A stretch of DNA of 64,000 nucleotides from Desarmillaria ectypa (GCA_030407005.1 JAUDYN010000006.1:3596001-3660000); one strand, 5' to 3'. Shown: positions 11,171-23,701, counted from the stretch's first letter. Made by a program: numbers and translations. Notes: generated by a model not told the origin, from the letters alone.

Positions 11171-13422
11171 ATGCGTTTCCCCTCCCTCTTTCTCCTCGCA
11201 GGATGCACGACCGCCCTGGGGGCGCTCTATGAGAAATTTGACGATCTCCCGACGTTGGATTTTGACTTCATCATCGTCGGAGGTACGTGTTTCGATCGTA
11301 CGCATATATGTCACGACCTCTGACCCAGGCGCGTAGGAGGGACAGCGGGGAACGTCCTTGCCAATCGGATGACCGAGAATCCGCATTTTTCTGTATTGGT
11401 TCTCGAAGCCGGCGCGTCGTAAGTAGTACTTATTTCAGTCCTGAAAGAAAGCTAATGTTGTGTTAAGCACGGCCCGTGTTCTTATTTCTCAGGTCCCTTT
11501 TTATAGCCCACTGGCCTCGGTAGCCCACACGTCAATGGACTGGAACTTCACCACGACCGCCCAATCTGGGCTGAACGGACGCTCCATTGCATATGCGAGA
11601 GGCTTCGGACTGGGAGGTAGCAGTGCGACCAGTACGTTCGGTTTGAAATTGATTAATGAACCCCACTAACTTGCCTATCAAGACTATATGTTATATACGC
11701 GTGGTTCTTCGCAGGATTATGACCGATATGCACGGGTTACGGGAGATGATGGATGGAGCTGGGACGCCCTGGAGCCATATATTCTCAAGGTCAGTCTAGT
11801 TTTATGCGTACTGTGTCTGTTCATAATTAATTTCGTCATCTGCATAGTCGGAACGATTTACTCCCCCAGTCGATCACCATAATACTACCGGGCAGTTTAT
11901 CCCAGAGGATCATGGCTTCAATGGGCTGCTTTCAGTTACGCTGCCGGGATACCCTCGATATACGGACTCGCGTATGATCCAGGCTACGGCTGATCTGCCG
12001 GACGAATTTCCTTTCAACGAAGATTATAATTCTGGCTACCATTTGGGTATTGGTGGGTGTTTCATCTCACTGGGACGCGTATTTGTTTGATTCTGTGCGC
12101 TCTCCAGGCTGGGAACAATCGACAGTGAACAATGGCACTCGAAGCAGCTCAGAAACCGCATTTCTTGGACCGAAGTTCCTTAGTAGGCCAAACTTACACG
12201 TCCTCATCCACACCTACGTCACCCGAATCCTCGAATCCAATTGCACTACTAACGGTGTGAAGACCTTCGATACTGTGGAATTCACCCAGGATGCTGGAGG
12301 TAGGCACCAACCGTCTTTGCTTTTATTTACCGAAATGTAATCTTCGTCACAAGAAGCGATATATACCCTTTCACCTGCCAAAGAAATCATTCTCTCTGCT
12401 GGATCTATTGGGACACCGCATATCCTTCTTTACTCCGGTATCGGAGACACTGATGAACTCACTTCCATTGGCATCACCCCGACTGTGCATCTCCCTGATG
12501 TCGGGAAGAACCTCACTGATCATCCGAGGTACGCTTTAGCTTGGACCGTCAATAGTACGGACACCATCGAAAACATTTACTTGCGAAACGACACGTTCGA
12601 AGAAGAGGCACTGGCCGAATGGGAGGCAAATCGTACCGGATATATTGCCAGCACTTCGGGAAATCAATTAGGTTTTCTGAGGGTACCTGAAGGTCTGCTG
12701 GATGATGAGCCATGTTCAGGCGATAAGACGGCACACTTTGAGCTCATATTTTCAGTGAATACTTCTTTTCTAAGTTTACGTGCATTCCGTTGTTGACAAC
12801 GAGTATAGAATGGTATTCCTCAAGAGCCCATCCCGCCTACCGGTAACTACTTCACGATACTAGCGATAGTGGTCTGTCCTCTAGCACGTAGGTCTCAATG
12901 GCTCCCACTCTTCCTCTAATCTTACTTGATATATTCCAGGCGGCGACATTACCATCAACAGCACGAATCCTCTCGACCCTCCGCTCATCAATCCCAACCT
13001 CCTCGGGCACCCCCAAGACTTGACTATAATGCAAGCCGCCATCAACGCGTCTCAAAAATTCGTCACCGCCCCTGCATGGGGTGGATACATCCTCGAGTTC
13101 GCATCAAATACTACAGAAGCCGCCATTCGCGAAGGGGCTGACACGCTCTGGCATCCCGTTGGAACAGCAAGCATGTCTCCTCGTCACGCTGACTGGGGTG
13201 TCGTCGACCCTGATTTGAAGATGAAATACGTGAATGGTGTGAGGATCGTGGACGCATCTGTTTTCGTATGAGTTCTCTCTTTTTAGATAAGGAAATCAAG
13301 TCGCTGATTGGGCTTACTCTCTCTAGCCTTACGTGCCTGCGGCCAACACGCAGGCAGCTGTGTATGCCTTTGCTGAGAGAGCCGCAGATTTGATTAAGGG
13401 GGATTATGTGAAGAAGCATTAA
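11171..13422 (+). CDS. GMC oxidoreductase (aryl-alcohol oxidase / glucose-methanol-choline family), secreted
   Basis: Ten exons keep phase: 11171-11282, 11337-11418, 11468-11631, 11683-11789, 11848-12052, 12108-12299, 12354-12754, 12809-12887, 12940-13265 and 13327-13422 (587 aa). A signal peptide (MRFPSLFLLAGCTTALG) leads into the FAD-binding GGGTAGNVLANR, then LVLEAGAS. GMC signature 1 (GFGLGGSSATNYMLYTRG) and signature 2 (GSIGTPHILLYSGIG) are both intact. The catalytic base region HPVGTASM places the conserved His at about 519. The second catalytic position is Asn (about 563, in PAANTQA) rather than the His typical of aryl-alcohol oxidases. By family it oxidises an alcohol or sugar and makes H2O2 in the secretome, possibly in lignocellulose attack. 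Substrate cannot be read from sequence. No neighbour is functionally linked. Confidence 0.92.
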
Positions 13423-14007
13423 TGTATGACGATTTCACGTTAATATGAAGTAAAACGACGCACTTAACGTGTATTATGTATTTGGGATGCGCCTTATTTG
13501 CATTAATATTTATCTCAATGGTTAATGGTAGTAGTGACCCCCGGTGAGCCTCAAGGAGTGCGATGATTCTTCTGCGAACTCGGCGGCAACAAATCGAAAA
13601 CCAAGCAAAGAAGGGCTCTGTTCCTGGCGGTTGTGAAAATGAATGGAGAGAGGGGTCACCAAGGCACGTGCAAAAGTTGCACAGGACCAAACTTGGACCT
13701 AGATTGATTGGCATGAAAATCTCGGGTCCCCCCCCCCCCTTCCTTTTTTCCCTGGCTACTTCAATCCCTCTTTCCTTACAAGGAAGTCAATTGCTAGAAT
13801 CTCTCTATGGCCCTTTCTAAAGGACTTCTTACTATTTCTACCTATCTTCGAATCTGCAGTTTGACCGGGTTGCAGGGTCCAGGTTTACTTGCTTCTTGCC
13901 CTCCCCATGATTTCAGGAACTGGGGACATCCCGGAGGAAATGGTATGCTCTACCTTCGATTTCGATCCTTTTCGGGTAGAATGGATGCGCCAACTTGGCT
14001 CTACGTG
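13423..14007. other. Intergenic; homopolymer C tract
   Basis: This is the 3' flank of the GMC gene. A C homopolymer lies at about 13729-13739, beside a T-rich tract. Short frames have no domain. Nothing else is recognised up to the solo LTR. Confidence 0.5.
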
Positions 14008-14255
14008 TGTCGTGAAGAACGGGGGATGAGGAGATCAGTTCGTGCCCAGTTAGTACATGCGCAGTGTCAGGCTAATAGTACTGCGCTTGGCTGAGCTCTG
14101 CAAACGCATGCAGATGTACACTACTGTACCTACTTATATACTAAATGCTGATTTACTAGAATCTTCTACAAGTTTCCTAATACTTCTCCCTTAATCAGCA
14201 AGTTCGGCATGATGCCGGATTGCCATCATCTCGGCTCAACTCTCAAATTCCAACA
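14008..14255 (+). mobile_element. Solo LTR (family S)
   Basis: A 248 bp LTR starting TGTCGTGAAGAAC and ending TTCCAACA. It is flanked by a perfect 5 bp target-site duplication, ACGTG (14003-14007 and 14256-14260). It belongs to the family at 8710, 8901 and 31483. No internal retrotransposon sequence remains, so it formed by LTR-LTR recombination. Confidence 0.95.
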
Positions 14256-14469
14256 ACGTGGAACGCTACTCTCTTACGTCTGTGTTTGACTAGTAGGTCC
14301 CTACATCTCCGTGCTCATCCCACCAACAAGGTATACCGTAGTATGTTGATCCATATTTAGTAGATCGAAGATCACACCTTACTATTCCCCGTGGAAATTT
14401 CGATGCTGAGACACGGCCACCGACGCCTCTTTCCAGCTTTTTCCATGAACGACAACTACTACCCACGAT

Positions 14470-16743
14470 TCGGCTTACGTTGACGCCTACCTTTCGACGT
14501 TTCTGTATGGTACTCTTCTTTATTGTTGACATTAGTGAATCCACGCTATGTATCGTTCGCTATAAAACAAAACGACTTCACATGTACCTCCTGGGAACCC
14601 ATATTTCTCTATTTCTTCTCATGACGTGGGATTAATCCACGCCCCACCGCGTCTGCGAGCTGCTGACATTGTTTCAGCGCTGTACGGAAACCATTGCTCG
14701 TACTCTATACGGTATTTTTCACTCAGCTCCAGATAGAACTATCAATTTATACCCGCCTTGGACCCCCTGGAGTCTCGTTGAAATACGCCATGGGCTCTGA
14801 CTATAATTGTCGTCGATGCCTTCCCTGTAGGATTCCCAGCCTGTCATTTGAATTCTGCCAGGGGTTAATTCTCACTGAAATAAGTTTATCGCACGTACAT
14901 CGTCTGGATGCAGAAATATCTCATAATAGTTATTGCTCTATCATTCTTTGCCGCGGACGTTGGTGAGGAACAGCATTGATTCCCACGCATTCGCCTAATC
15001 TTTGGCCTTTTGCAGGAGCTGCCATCTACTTATATGTCCGCATGGTGAATTCCAGTACGACTCTTGAACAGTTAACCAATGCAGCGACTATCTTCGCCGC
15101 TGTGACGCTCGCTGCTAACATTTTTTGGATCGGTAGGCGTCGCCAGTCGTCAGTATTTAGATTAATTCTCTTCTCATGCCTTTCCGTGATTTCCTTTCGC
15201 ATCTGGATAGTACGCCGCAACCTATCCGAGACAAGGCAAGGCTCCGACCCTTTGAGTGGTGCCATGGCGCTCATAGTAGAATCTGGTTAGCTCCATGTGT
15301 AAATATCACGTCTTCTATCTATGATGCTCATCAAACACCCCATTAGCCCCTGTTTACACTGTTGTACTTATAACCCAAATCATCGCTCTGGGTCTCCAAA
15401 AGGCCATTTACAACGTGCTCTTTGATATCCAGGCACCTATTATTGGCATCGTCGTGTATACCTTATGGGTGATCAGCATGTGTAACTGAGCCGGGATATG
15501 CAAATTGCATTTTTCGATACATTGCTATCACTTTTGGGCCTCGATTTTTTTCTGTGACTACAGTGATGTATACTGTGAAGGACATGATTTTATTTTGTTC
15601 GAAAGTGCAGAGGGGGTGCTACAACAACATGGGAAAAGTGGTCCAAATTGGCCTTTGTAACAGTCTCATGCACGCAGTTGCTCTTGTGCACGGTGTTATG
15701 ACTGCATATAACTTGGACAGATAAATTTTACATACTATACCATCACAATGCATAACTTTCAAGTGCATCTGAAGAGGAGAAGATGTTGAAAACCACAATT
15801 TCATGATTCCAGGGGTATCAGACGTGACGATTTGGAACTCCGCTTGCCCGTGTTGTGTACTTCCATGTATCCTAGTGTGGAATATTGTTGACTCTGTGGC
15901 TGTGCGAGCTGGCGCGATGTCCAAGTTAGCCCGAGTTTTGCTGAGTAAAGGATTATTAAGAGAAAGAAAGTACTAGAAGATACAGAATGATATTTAAGTA
16001 GCTAGATTTCGTAGTATACCTCACTCTTTTGCCCTTCAGCAAACATGAATTCGTTCTATTCTAACTCGCTAGGCAAATGTGCCTGATCACGCAGTGCGGT
16101 GTTATCTAACACTTAGTTCATACATGCACCACCAGTAATTGTATAGAATTCAATCCAAGGTTTATTGCACTTGAAAGCAAGTTAATCGGTGAGATGCAGC
16201 TACAGACGACGCTCAATCGTGATGATGTCCCTACTAGCCGTGCCGCTGCCGTAGCGGACTTTGAAAAGTTGATGTGACACTCACCGTGACAATCATTTGC
16301 ATAAGTCGAATTTTTGGCACTCTCACTCGGCATCTAGCCGACACCATTATCTTTGCTCGTGTCATCAGGAAAAAAAAATGATGCTCCTAAGAGTGTTCTA
16401 AAGTTACTGTTATGTTTATACGAGGTGAGATAATATAGCATGCTACAGAAAATCATTTGTCTGAGTTTTGCATATCCCGGCTACCCATAGTATAACCTCT
16501 GAAGTTCTATGTTGACTCAACCCCTTAGTTCTCGATGATCATCATTTGCATCAGTCGAGAAAAAGTGCATGGAGATACCGGAGAAAGCACCGATGGTATT
16601 ACATGGCACCGTTCCACCACCGAAGAAACCACCGAAAATGTAGAGATTAGGCTCCAGACAGTTTCTGGCACGTGCAGAGATGACGTCGAAGAAGAGAACA
16701 AGGGCTCCAAAGTCTCCACCGAAACAAATCTTCAGTCAACATG
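14470..16743 (+). pseudogene. 7TM membrane protein, duplicated copy 1 (broken)
   Basis: This aligns exon by exon with the intact paralogue at 38313-39704. The start ATG is gone (ATGGCT of copy 2 corresponds to ACAACT). Much of exon 2 is replaced. A 1-nt deletion near 14788 shifts frame before CCATGGG. The last large intron carries a 1 kb DNA element. Preserved pieces include RTLYG in exon 3, VNSSTTLEQLTNAATIF and ANIFWIG near 15045-15130, and the C-terminal tail at 16535-16743 (MIIICISREK..). The gene is non-functional as it stands. It forms the left part of a duplicated unit whose right part resumes at 30911, beyond the chromovirus. Confidence 0.85.
15457..16494. mobile_element. Non-autonomous DNA transposon (MITE-like) in an intron
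   Basis: A perfect 16 bp terminal inverted repeat, AGCCGGGATATGCAAA (15489-15504) against TTTGCATATCCCGGCT (16467-16482), is flanked by a second inverted arm (TATACCTTATGGGT at 15457-15470 against ACCCATAGTATA at 16483-16494). The left arm carries 18 extra bases between the two parts. The intact paralogue lacks this insert in the same intron. No transposase frame is visible inside about 1 kb, so it would need a transposase in trans. Target-site duplication is unclear, perhaps TA. Confidence 0.75.
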
Positions 16744-17580
16744 ATACAACTGTAATTCTTTCAAGTTATAGAATTAAATACTCATAACTATTTCAAGTAT
16801 GAATAATGATACTAATTCTCAACCCGCATGCCTCCTCTAGAATAGTTGTGCAATGTGGCGCCAAACACACTCCTGTCATGCCTGAGTTTCCACATGATGG
16901 AAATGCATAGTGGCACTGAAAAAAATTCCATATACAGTTTCCATTCGGTCAGAAACAGAATTCTCCCTGCCAAAATCTGATTTCCAACAGAAGGAAACAT
17001 GTCTAAAGAATCATTTTCAGCTCTGCGAACCATTTCCGTCGAATTTTCTTTGGGCTGACATTTTATTAGAGGTCAGGAGTGACATCACTTGGCACTACTT
17101 TTCTGCTCGAGCCGCAGGCGGTAACCAGAAGAACGTTTGAATTCAATACTACGGCAGAGGACGACAGAATTCTCAGGCGATCGGTTACTTCCATGGGAGC
17201 TCTAGGATAAAGCTAAGATGGCCGTTGTTTAAAATAAAATAAAATTCTATGAATGATCTTCCGACAAACACAAAGACTCTCCTATCTATCATTGATACTC
17301 AATTATAGCCATGGATGTCAACCGTCAGCGCTTCAGATCCATGACATGTGACTAATTTCCTGTGAACTTGAGGCGTATCTGAGCCAGTCAAAGCAGAAGT
17401 ATTAGCAAGACTAGTGATTAAAGTACCTATGAAAATGAACGAATATGTACAAGTTAGGCTGCTGATCCGGAAGGTAAACTTTCACACATATGAGGACAAG
17501 GTATCTCGTCATGGTATCTCTCTTGCTCTTTCCCAGATTGTAAGAGCACAGCAATACGCCTATGCTCTCTTAGTGCTGCC
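16744..17580. other. Flank of duplicated unit, copy 1
   Basis: Sequence around 17112-17200 (CAGAAGAACGTTTGAATTC) aligns with 39764-39850 downstream of the intact 7TM gene. The part before it (16800-17100) is absent from copy 2 and has no coding signal. The stretch ends in CTGCC, the target-site duplication of the chromovirus. Confidence 0.5.
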
Positions 17581-17996
17581 TGTTACGGCCCTGTCTAACA
17601 CGTGACTTGGGGCGTGACTTGGGTCTCTGAGCTGCTTCGCGTTTGGGCAGTCACTCAGTGAGACTTTGGTCTAGCCTTTAGTGAAGGTGTAGTAGAAGGT
17701 ATGAAGATGTAATTTAGTCAAAAGATAGAGTATAATGGTACAGTTTACTCTACTTATATACTATTAGGACAGGGTGTAATAATAGGTGAAATGGTTCAGT
17801 CCTGGCGGAAACGGTGTCATGGAGTCATGGTCCAGATGGATCATAGGGCCAATAAGAGTGAAGTAGGGTAACACCCAGTGGGAATAAGGGTGGTAGTCGG
17901 TGTCTAGGTCAATACGCAGTGAGACCTAATTGATTAGATGAGCTGGAGTCATGGATATGACATGGATAAGATAAGATAATGGAAAAAATCGTAACA
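17581..17996 (-). repeat. Chromovirus 3' LTR
   Basis: 416 bp. It retains CpG at the five CpG positions where the 5' LTR has TpG or CpA. It contains the TATA-like CTACTTATATACTA. Confidence 0.95.
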
Positions 17997-18029
17997 TTAC
18001 CCCCTTGTTAAAAGCAGTCGTCCCGACTG

Positions 18030-18913
18030 CTAAGGGTCTTCTTCAGGGGCTTTGAGCTGAGCTTCAGCTTGACTGATCCAGTACTGATCAATCAGTGATT
18101 TCCATAGGTCTTTGTCTGGGTTGACAATCCATTTTTTGTGTCCATCTTTGCGTTCGGCAAAGTATGCGACGTCTCCATTGTCTGAGTATTCATGGTCAAG
18201 AACCTTGACCACTATTTTGTCTCTGGTTACGATTTTGGGAGTGTATGTGGCATGGTTTACATTAGCCTGATACTCTTTGATCACTTCCGTGGCATTTGCC
18301 ATCTCAGTTTCTCTGACCCAGGAGTTATGTTCCCTGGTCCAGCCCTTCCATTTGACTAGATAGTCAATGACTTCCCGAGAGGGTTGTCCCTTCTTGGAGC
18401 ACACCTTGTGTGTGCATGAGTCCAGTACTTCTTTGATTTCGTATTCCTCTTGACTGTCAACGAGGTCTGGAGGAGGAGGCAGCGGCTGTTGTTGTACCAG
18501 AAAAGCTGATGCAATGTATGGTGTCAACAATTTCTCATTGAACCAGGGATGGATCTTCCAATGGGGTGGCAGTTTTAGCTTATATGCTGCTGCCCCAGAT
18601 TTCTTGATGATCTCAAATGGTCCTGTTCGCTTGTCGTCGAGCTTTTTCTTTGGTCGAGGGAGATGAAGATTAGTGGTATCGAGCCAAACTTTATCTCCTA
18701 TCCAGTATTCCCGGGGGGTTTGTTTCCATTTGTCATATTGCACCTTCATTTGCGCCGCTGCCTTTTCCAGAGCATTGTGGACTTCTTTATCAACCTTGGC
18801 CATAGTTACCATGAAGTCAATGGCGGCAGGGTTTCTGAAATTGGTTTTTCAGATTGACTCAGGGATGAGTCAAGGATTTTGTCCATATAGGACCATGAAT
18901 GGGCTTTTGCCCG
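18030..18913 (-). pseudogene. Chromovirus integrase C-terminus with chromodomain
   Basis: The open part, 18030-18812, begins in the integrase core tail (YDKWKQTPREYWIGDKVWL). The GPF/Y-like RTGPFEI and HPWFNEKLL follow, then a chromodomain (YEIKEVLDS.., VDYLVKWKGW as IDYLVKWKGW, NSWVRE). Chromodomains of this group direct integration to heterochromatin marked by H3K9 methylation. A further module with DNGDVAYFAERKDG follows and is not part of the canonical chromodomain. Between 18812 and 18913 two stops (TGA, TAA/TGA type) interrupt the link to KSPFMVLYG. The other half of the integrase lies beyond the copia insertion, at 23702 and up. Confidence 0.9.
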
Positions 18914-19218
18914 TGTTGTAAAAGAGTGTGTAACGGAGGTTATGAGTGCAGTGGTAAACTATGAGACTTGACCGTGTGAGAGATGTGGGTGAGAGTAAGA
19001 ATATGAATCCCTTATTATTTGTGGGCTGGTCTGCCCGGTATATATACTACAAGGTGGGTACTTCTAGAATATACTATCATCTACTAGTGTCCATGTCTGA
19101 CTCATTGCTGAGTGAGCAGACAGGCGATCGAGTCAAGGAGAAGGTGCGCGAAGGTTCAGGCACTTCAACATTGCTCCGATTGCCGGATTGCCATATGCGG
19201 CTGAGCGCATCTTCAACA
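18914..19218 (-). repeat. Copia-1 3' LTR
   Basis: 305 bp. It differs from the 5' LTR at only four positions, all with CpG here and TpG or CpA in the partner. Confidence 0.95.
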
Positions 19219-19225
19219 CTCCCCC

Positions 19226-22200
19226 TCAAGACGGCAATAGGCCTAATTCACGAACGAACTTCTCATGCTTGGGTCTCGGCAATGCTTTCATAAAAATGTC
19301 GGCAACCATTTCGTCGGTGGGGCAATACAATAGTTCAATAACCCCAGATTCTACTTTTTTGCGGACAAAATGATTCTGCATGTCAAAATGCTTCGACCGT
19401 GCATGATATTGTGGATCTCTGGTGATGGCGATCGTGGATTGGTTGTCTTCAAATACCAGAGTAGGTTCTTCTTGAATGTAACCCAATTCGGCTAAGAAAT
19501 TGCGATTCCAGATTGCTTGATGTGTTGCATGTGCTAGAGCCGTGTATTCTGCTTCTGTGGACGATAAGGCAATGGTCGACTGTTTCTTGGATGACCATGT
19601 GAACGCTCCACCTCCCAACAGGTAGGTGTAGCCTGAGACTGACTTTCGGTCATCTGGGTTGGATGCGTAATCTGCATCTGTGTATCCAGCGCTGAGAACC
19701 TCGCGTTCTTTGTTGGCTCGGAAGGTGAGCTTTAAGTCCTTTGTTCCAGATAGATATCTAAACACTCGCTTTACAGCTGACCAGTGTTCGGGACCTGGGT
19801 TATTTGAGAACTGGCTTAACAACTGTATGGCGTATGCGATGTCGGGCTGTGTGCAAATCGCAGTGTACATCAATGAGCCGATAGCAGACTGATATCTGCC
19901 TTGGATGGTAGGCTTGACATGTTCATCGGCTGGTCGCTTTCGCAGGATGACATTAGGATCAAGTGGAGTGGTAATGGGTGATGCATTGTGGAGGCCGAAA
20001 CAGGTGAGTATTCCCTTGATGTATTGTTGCTGGGATAATGAGATGGTGTTGTGGTCACGGTTCCTCTCTATTTCGATCCCGATGATTTTTTTCGGCTCTC
20101 CCATATCTTTGATGTTGAATAGCCCTGCTAACTCCTTTTTTACTCTGTCTAGATCCTCAGGTATTTCTGCGAAAATCAGCAGGTCGTCAACCCATACAGT
20201 CAGGAATACTGTCCTGCTGTTTTGGATGCGTTTATAGACGCAATGGTCGACTTCGAGCTTTGAGAATCTAATGGAGGTGAGTTTCCTATTGAATTCACGG
20301 TTCCACTCACGTCCTGACTGTTTTAACCCATAGAGGGTCTTGTATAATTTGCAGATGCATCCCGATTCATCGTTGTAGCCTGGAGGCTGGCGCATGTATA
20401 TTTCTTCCTCAAGTTCTCCATTTAGGTAAGCTCCTCTAATGTCCATTTGACCGATTTCGAGGTTTTTGATGGCAGCTATACCTAGTGCAGCACGAACAGA
20501 TTCGAGATGGACGACTGGTGCAAATGTTTCCATAAAATCGACTCCTGGAATCTGTGAGTAGCCTTGTGCTATGAGGTGGGCTTTGTAGCGTAGAACTTTT
20601 CCGTGCTCATCGTATTTCTTCATGTAGGTCCATCTGCAGCCTATGGTTTCACGTCCCTCTGGTAGATCCTCAAGCTTGTAAGTCCCCATTTCTCTAATCA
20701 TTGATATTTCCTCATCCATAGCCTTCTTCCATTCAGGCCATTCTGCTGATTCTTGTGCCTCTGCAAGACTTTGTGGGAAGTTGTCATGATTAATGTGCTC
20801 GCCATTACTGGCAATATAGCTTTGATTCATTGCAACATTTGTTGATTCTGGGGGATGTTTGGATAGGGCCAATGGAGTTCGTGATGGTGCTGCTTTCCAT
20901 GCATTGGGGTTGTTGAGCTTGTGGTAGTCATGATTACTAGTAATACGTGAGGTGCATCGTATTGCTTCTGGTGTTGGCTCAGGGGTTTCTTTGGTTTTGG
21001 GCTGTAGTGATGTGGTTTGCTGACTTCCTTCTTCAGCTCCCTTTGGCAATGGCGGGTTGTTCATCTCTGCTGCCTCCCCCTCAAGCCGCACATTGTCTGT
21101 GCTTTGTTCTATAGCCATGGGCTCAATAAACTTGTAGTTCTGGGATTCTCGGATTGTGTGAAGTTCTGCATCGTAGTATTTGATAACTGTTGCATCCTCT
21201 GTGAATCCCACAAAGGTATGTTTCTTTGCTTTTCCTGAGTTTCTGCCCAGCTTTGAAAGACTGATTCCTTCCTGTTTGACCCAGACTGCACAACCGAACT
21301 CTTGTAGGTGTGAGACATCGGGTTTTCTTCCTGTCCATGCTTCTTCAGGTGTTTTCCCGTCAAGAGCTCGTGTTGGTGCACGGTTTCTGATGTATGCCAC
21401 GTATTCTATTGCTGTCTCCCACAGGAATGATGGTACATTGTTGGCTATCATCATGGCTCGTGCTAGCTCCACTAGTGTGTGATTAAAGCGTTCAGCTACA
21501 CCATTAGATGAGTGTGCATATGGTGCTGGTGTGAGTAGTTGTATTCCTTTCTTCTTCAACCATTGTTTGACCTCCCCACTAGTGAGTTCCTTTGCATTGT
21601 CGACATGTAGTGTCTTTGGTGTGAATCCATGCTGTGTTTCGATGAAGGTGACATATTCTTTAATCTTCTGGAATGCTTCTGACTTCAATTTCATGAATTC
21701 AGGTGTACATCGCCGGGTTGCATCATCCGTGAGCATAATATTGTATTTTGACTTCTGCAGGGACTCAACTCGGGCTGGTCCCCAGATATCACCATGTGTG
21801 GTTTCCCCTGGTTTCTCACTTCGATGTTTTGCTTCTTGTGGGAATGGGTGAAGAGTCATCTTGGCTTGGATGCAAGCTTCGCATTGACTGAGTGGAGGTG
21901 AGTTGTCATCAACTATGAATCCTTCCACCAATCCTTCCCTCTTCAATCGCTCTAACCCTGACTTCTCTAGATGTCCCATGCGTTTGTGCCAAGCATCCCA
22001 TGTGTTTGTATTTTTGGTGTCAGCAATGTTTGACTGTTCTCATACAGTGTCACGTGCTCGAGCATTCATCAAATACAAACAGCGTGTCTTCTTTCCTTCT
22101 GCCAGGATTTTCCCATCCTTTCGGAGAAATTGGACTATGCCATTCTTGAATGAAGCTTCCATACCAGCATCATTGAGCCTGCTGATGGAGATTAGGTTGT

Positions 22201-23341
22201 TTACAGCATTTGGTGCATAGAGTGTATCTTTCAGTTTGTGAGTGATGGTTTTCCCATTGACTTTGCAGTCTAACAGGACTGTTCCTCAGCCTAGTGCCTG
22301 AACAGATGTATTTCCAATGCCTGCGATGGTCATGGCCTCGAGTGGCTTGAAGTCTATGAAGGTTTCTTGGCGATTGGAGATATGTGAGGTTGTTCCGGAG
22401 TCAGATAGCCAGCTGTAAGTGGAGAAATGTGAGTCAAATTGGGGCTTAGACTCTACATTGTAAGTGGCTTCGACAACATTATCCTTCATGTTTCCTGAAT
22501 CTTTTGCCTGATTAGACCTTTTCTTCTTCTTCTTTCCCTGCTTTCTTCCTGGACCTTTCCCTTCTTGGCCGCTGCCCTTGGACCAACACTCGACATCATT
22601 GGAGATCTTCCCCGATGTGGAGTTCCCTCGGCTACTTCCACTGCCTGTCTTTCTGTTATTGCGCCCATACATGGTGGCTTCACTTCCACCAGATTTTTCG
22701 ATCCGTCGACGGTTCTCTTCCAGAATGATGGCAATGAACTCATGCGACGTGACTGTTGGGTTATTTCCAGTGGATCCTAGGTATGCTGATGTGAACTGGT
22801 CCCAGGATTCTGGTAGTGATGATATGAGCAGCATTAGGAAGTCTTCATCAGTGACGATACTCCCCAGCATGCCAAGCTCTTCCTGGATTTGGCGCATTTC
22901 TGTGGTGTGCTCAACAATGTCTGTGGACTCGTTGGCCACAGTGCAGTAAAGACAGCGTCATTGTGCGAGTATTCCCAATTTTCCTCTAGCTTCTTTTACT
23001 AATTTGAGCTGCGTCCACATTTCGGCCGATGTTTTTGCCCCCGCGATGTGTATCATCTGCAAGTCGCTTAACATGAGCTCGATTTGGGTCTGCGCTCATC
23101 CATCTCCCTCTTCCCACTTTGTGATTTCGTCCATTTCTTCCTTAGTTGGCGAATTTGGGTCTGTTGGAACCGGTTTATTCAATGTTCCATTAGTGTACTT
23201 CAACAGGGCTCGTTCTCGCAGGATCACAGTGACGCGACGCTTCCACGGAACCCAGTTGTGCTCCTGGAGTAGCTCAATGCAGAATAGTGATGAGGGTGCA
23301 GTGTCGGACATGATATATGGGGGTGGATTGTAGTTCAGCAA
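19226..23341 (-). pseudogene. Copia-1 gag-pol polyprotein with four TGA stops
   Basis: Gag starts at about 23341 or 23311 and carries the UBN2-type gag segment (ISSLPESWDQFTSAYLG). Protease WLSDSGTTSH. Integrase zinc finger H..H..CEAC, core TLHVDNAKELT and SNGVAERFNHTLVE. RT VWVDDLLIF. RNase H YTDADYAS, SSTEAEYTAL, FEDNQSTIAI, ADIFMKALPRP. A 917-codon frame (21979-19226) holds integrase to RNase H uninterrupted. Upstream, four in-frame TGA stops occur (after GDG, LAQ, ALG and DTV), each restored to Arg if CGA is assumed. The gag lacks a clear CCHC knuckle. The terminal stop lies inside the polypurine tract (TGAGGGGGAG). Confidence 0.92.
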
Positions 23342-23384
23342 GGTAATTAATTACGGTGAGTCTTCTGTAGATTAGTTAGGGCCG

Positions 23385-23396
23385 GGGCCCATAACC
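23385..23396 (-). other. Copia-1 primer-binding site, half-tRNA type
   Basis: The minus strand reads GGTTATGGGCCC directly after the 5' LTR. This is complementary to the anticodon loop region of eukaryotic initiator tRNA-Met (GGGCCCATAACC), not to the tRNA 3' end. It is the same arrangement as in Drosophila copia, which is primed by a cleaved tRNA half. Confidence 0.85.
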
Positions 23397-23701
23397 TGTT
23401 GTAAAAGAGTGTGTAACGGAGGTTATGAGTGCAGTGGTAAACTATGAGACTTGACTGTGTGAGAGATGTGGGTGAGAGTAAGAATATGAATCCCTTATTA
23501 TTTGTGGGCTGGTCTGCCCAGTATATATACTACAAGGTGGGTACTTCTAGAATATACTATCATCTACTAGTGTCCATGTCTGACTCATTGCTGAGTGAGC
23601 AGACAGGCGATCGAGTCAAGGAGAAGGTGCGCGAAGGTTCAGGCACTTCAACATTGCTCTGATTGCCAGATTGCCATATGCGGCTGAGCGCATCTTCAAC
23701 A
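23397..23701 (-). repeat. Copia-1 5' LTR
   Basis: 305 bp. It carries the transition at all four positions that differ from the 3' LTR. Confidence 0.95.

Larger units (their letters stand above)
18914..23701 (-). mobile_element. Ty1/copia element 1, nested in the chromovirus integrase
   Basis: Two 305 bp LTRs (18914-19218 and 23397-23701; TGTTG..CAACA) flank one gag-pol unit on the minus strand. The target-site duplication is GCCCG (18909-18913) against GCCCA (23702-23706), one transition apart. The insertion splits the conserved integrase stretch NN.IHSA.GKSPF. Primer-binding site at 23385-23396 (GGTTATGGGCCC on the minus strand) and polypurine tract at 19219-19227 (GAGGGGGAG). Confidence 0.97.
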
